From: Roseovarius sp.
GTDB taxonomy: Bacteria; Pseudomonadota; Alphaproteobacteria; Rhodobacterales; Rhodobacteraceae
Direction of reading: 5' to 3'
Length of the DNA stretch: 64,000 bases
NCBI RefSeq assembly: GCF_027019125.1
Contig: NZ_JALUXE010000027.1
Location: 310,001-374,000, forward strand
Shown: piece after piece, positions 62,499-64,000 of the stretch
Position numbering within the stretch: the stretch's first letter is position 1
Layout: every line of letters starts with the position of its first letter
Program-made: the position numbers and the translations under genes
Notes under the pieces: generated by a model
The model's input: only the letters and a program-made list of their open reading frames with translations
Told to the model about the DNA's origin: nothing
Databases searched by the model: none

Positions 62499-63364
62499 GC
62501 TGTGGCCTCTTCATAGGGGGCGCCCTGGGCGCCGATATGGCCCGCCGCGCGCCGCGCGCGGCAATAATCGGTGTCGGAGCAGACGAACATGCGCCCGCCC
62601 GCGTCATCCGTGATCACCTCGTCGAGATAGCTGTCGTCGGCGCCGCAGAGGTCGCAATCGTGATCGGCCTTGCTGGCCTCGAACGGGTGATCCTCGAAAT
62701 CCAGGCTGACGACCCGGGTATAGGGGGGCAGGGCATAGATGCGCTGTTCGCGCCCCGCGCCGAAAAGCTGGATCGCGGCCATGCTGAGTTTCGGGTTGTC
62801 GAATTTGGGGATCGGGGAGGGGTCCATCACATAGCGCCCCTCGACCTTGACCGGATAGGCATAGGCGGTGGCGATTGCGCCATGCTGGCTGATGTCCTCA
62901 TAGAGTTTCACATGCATGAGGCCGTATTCCTCGAGCGCGTGCATCTTGCGGGTTTCGACCTCGGAGGGTTCGAGGAACCGCAGCGGTTCGGGGATCGGCA
63001 CCTGGTAGACAAGGATCTGATCCTCGGTCAGCGGTTCCTCGGGGATGCGGTGGCGGGTCTGGATGAGGCTGGCGCGGGCGGTTTCCTCGGTCGTGGCGAC
63101 CTGCGCGGTCTTTTCAAAGAATTTGCGGATCGAGACCGCGTTGGTGGTGTCATCCGCGCCCTGGTCGATCACCTTGAGCGTATCGCCGGGTGTCAGGCAG
63201 GCGGCAGAGACCTGCACGCCGCCCGTGCCCCAGCCATAGGGCATCGGCATTTCGCGGCTGGCAAAGGGCACCTGATAGCCGGGGATCGCGAGCGCCTTGA
63301 GAATGGCGCGGCGGATCATGCGCTTGGTCTGCTCGTCGAGATAGGCAAAGTTGTAATCGCTCAT
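62495..63364 (-). CDS. phnJ: C-P lyase catalytic subunit PhnJ
   Basis: A 289-aa radical-SAM enzyme that breaks the carbon-phosphorus bond. The four conserved cysteines are seen in CDLCGADDSYLDE and VCSDTDYCRARR. The N-terminus NFAYLDEQTKRMIRRAILKA and GWGTGGVQVSAACL are diagnostic. Its start overlaps the stop of the upstream HAD gene, so the HAD protein is made from the same transcript. Confidence 0.95.
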   Translation of the reverse strand: MSDYNFAYLDEQTKRMIRRAILKALAIPGYQVPFASREMPMPYGWGTGGVQVSAACLTPGDTLKVIDQGADDTTNAVSIRKFFEKTAQVATTEETARASLIQTRHRIPEEPLTEDQILVYQVPIPEPLRFLEPSEVETRKMHALEEYGLMHVKLYEDISQHGAIATAYAYPVKVEGRYVMDPSPIPKFDNPKLSMAAIQLFGAGREQRIYALPPYTRVVSLDFEDHPFEASKADHDCDLCGADDSYLDEVITDDAGGRMFVCSDTDYCRARRAAGHIGAQGAPYEEATA

Positions 63365-63963
63365 AATAGCCCCCGGTCGCGCAGGTCGGCATTGAGGGCC
63401 TCTGGCCCGGTGAAGTGATGCGCCTGCCAGCCTGCGGCGCGGGCACCCGTCACGTTGTCGGCGCTGTCGTCGATGAAATAGCAGTGCTCTGGCGCGGCAT
63501 TGGCCCGGGTGCAGAGGAGATCAAAGATCGCGCGCTCGGGTTTGGCCATGTTCTCGTGCCCAGACACGACGATGCCCTCGAACAGCGCGGGCAGTTCGGG
63601 ATGCAGTTGCAGCGCCTGCGGCCAGGTATCGGCCGAGAAATTGGTGAGCGCCCAGAGGCGGTGGCCGCTGTCCTTGAGCGCGGCGGCGATGTCCCATGAC
63701 CCTTGGATGCGGTTCTGGATGGTCAGGCCGAAGCGGTCGAAATAGCCGTCCATGAGGTCTGCATGGTGTGGCCAGCGGGCGGCAATCGCCGCCACCGCCT
63801 CGGGCCGGCTCCGGCCCCGGTCCTGTTCATAATTCCAGTCGTAGAAACCGACCTCTGCCAGCAGCGCGTCAATCTCGGCGTCGCTGCCGATGGCATGGCG
63901 AAAGGCCGCCTGCGGGTCCCAGCGCAAGAGGACATTGCCGATGTCAAAGACGATGAGGGTCAT
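63361..63963 (-). CDS. HAD-family hydrolase overlapping phnJ
   Basis: A 200-aa haloacid dehalogenase-type phosphatase. Motif I is FDIGNVLLRWD, where the first Asp is the nucleophile and the usual second Asp (DxD) is replaced by Gly-Asn. Motif II is ALTNFSA, the Lys is in MAKPERAIF, and motif III is FIDDSADN. The DxGN motif I is common in the FMN phosphatase/epoxide hydrolase-like branch. It sits upstream of phnJ where phnI is expected, with a 4-base overlap. It may clear a phosphorylated by-product. Confidence 0.85.
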   Translation of the reverse strand: MTLIVFDIGNVLLRWDPQAAFRHAIGSDAEIDALLAEVGFYDWNYEQDRGRSRPEAVAAIAARWPHHADLMDGYFDRFGLTIQNRIQGSWDIAAALKDSGHRLWALTNFSADTWPQALQLHPELPALFEGIVVSGHENMAKPERAIFDLLCTRANAAPEHCYFIDDSADNVTGARAAGWQAHHFTGPEALNADLRDRGLL

Positions 63964-64000
63964 GGGCGCGCCTGTTTCTTTATGGCGAAAATACTCATTC
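63964..64000. other. Right-edge segment
   Basis: Only 37 bases remain. On the minus strand they read TGAGTATTTTCGCC followed by an A-rich tract just before the HAD start. A similar TGAGTATTT element lies at 23660-23683. No gene start is visible, so the upstream phn genes lie further away. Confidence 0.4.

Overview
The window looks like a chromosomal segment of a Rhodobacterales (Roseobacter/Rhodobacter group) alphaproteobacterium. The evidence is the high GC content, the long open shadow frames opposite real genes, the Rhodobacter-style cta cytochrome oxidase cluster, a single Rsh next to rpoZ, a methylsuccinyl-CoA dehydrogenase of the ethylmalonyl-CoA pathway, and Tad pilus proteins of the roseobacter type. 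Most of it is core genome. I found no prophage, insertion sequence, CRISPR array, rRNA or tRNA.

Region 1 (1-11650, minus strand) is a Tad (tight adherence, Flp pilus) locus. In transcription order it holds flp pilin, cpaB/rcpC, cpaC/rcpA secretin, an OmpA-like lipoprotein, cpaE/tadZ, cpaF/tadA ATPase, tadB, tadC, two TPR lipoproteins (tadD-like), a tadV/cpaA prepilin peptidase and an AAA ATPase cut by the window edge. Three stem-loop terminators (after flp, cpaB and the ompA-like gene) divide it into separately terminated units. No pseudopilin genes (tadE/F/G) are present.

Region 2 (12-20 kb) carries a lytic transglycosylase, a two-subunit CoA transferase (scoAB-like), topA, dprA and tldD. 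A perfect FNR-type box sits between tldD and the cta cluster.

Region 3 (20-27.7 kb, plus) is ctaC-ctaB-small membrane protein-ctaG-ctaE, a terminator, then surf1-thrC-M16 peptidase-GNAT, a chain whose stop and start codons overlap. Oxidase subunit I is not here.

Region 4 (27.6-34.5 kb) has a type I secretion ABC/HlyD pair without a visible substrate, an mlaA-mlaC pair for lipid asymmetry, and a class A penicillin-binding protein.

Region 5 (34.7-47 kb) has glnK-amtB, mutL-rmuC, a frameshifted metallo-beta-lactamase-fold gene, a small lipoprotein, ispH, a YqaA-type membrane protein, a NYN-domain protein with a structured repeat leader, folK, rpoZ, rsh and a DUF2062 protein.

Region 6 (47.3-53.9 kb, plus) is a dense cluster pdxJ-(alpha/beta hydrolase with membrane domain)-acpS-lepB-rnc-(small cysteine-containing exported protein)-era-DUF1491-recO.

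Region 7 (54-57.9 kb) has a TauE/SafE exporter, methylsuccinyl-CoA dehydrogenase and a SLAC1/TDT-type transporter. Two copies of a 57-bp palindromic repeat lie in its convergent intergenic gaps.

Region 8 (57.8-64 kb) is a fumarylacetoacetase-family gene followed by part of a C-P lyase (phosphonate) locus: phnM, a DUF1045 2H phosphoesterase-like gene, phnN, phnL, phnK, phnJ, and a HAD hydrolase overlapping phnJ. The remaining phn genes would lie beyond the right edge.
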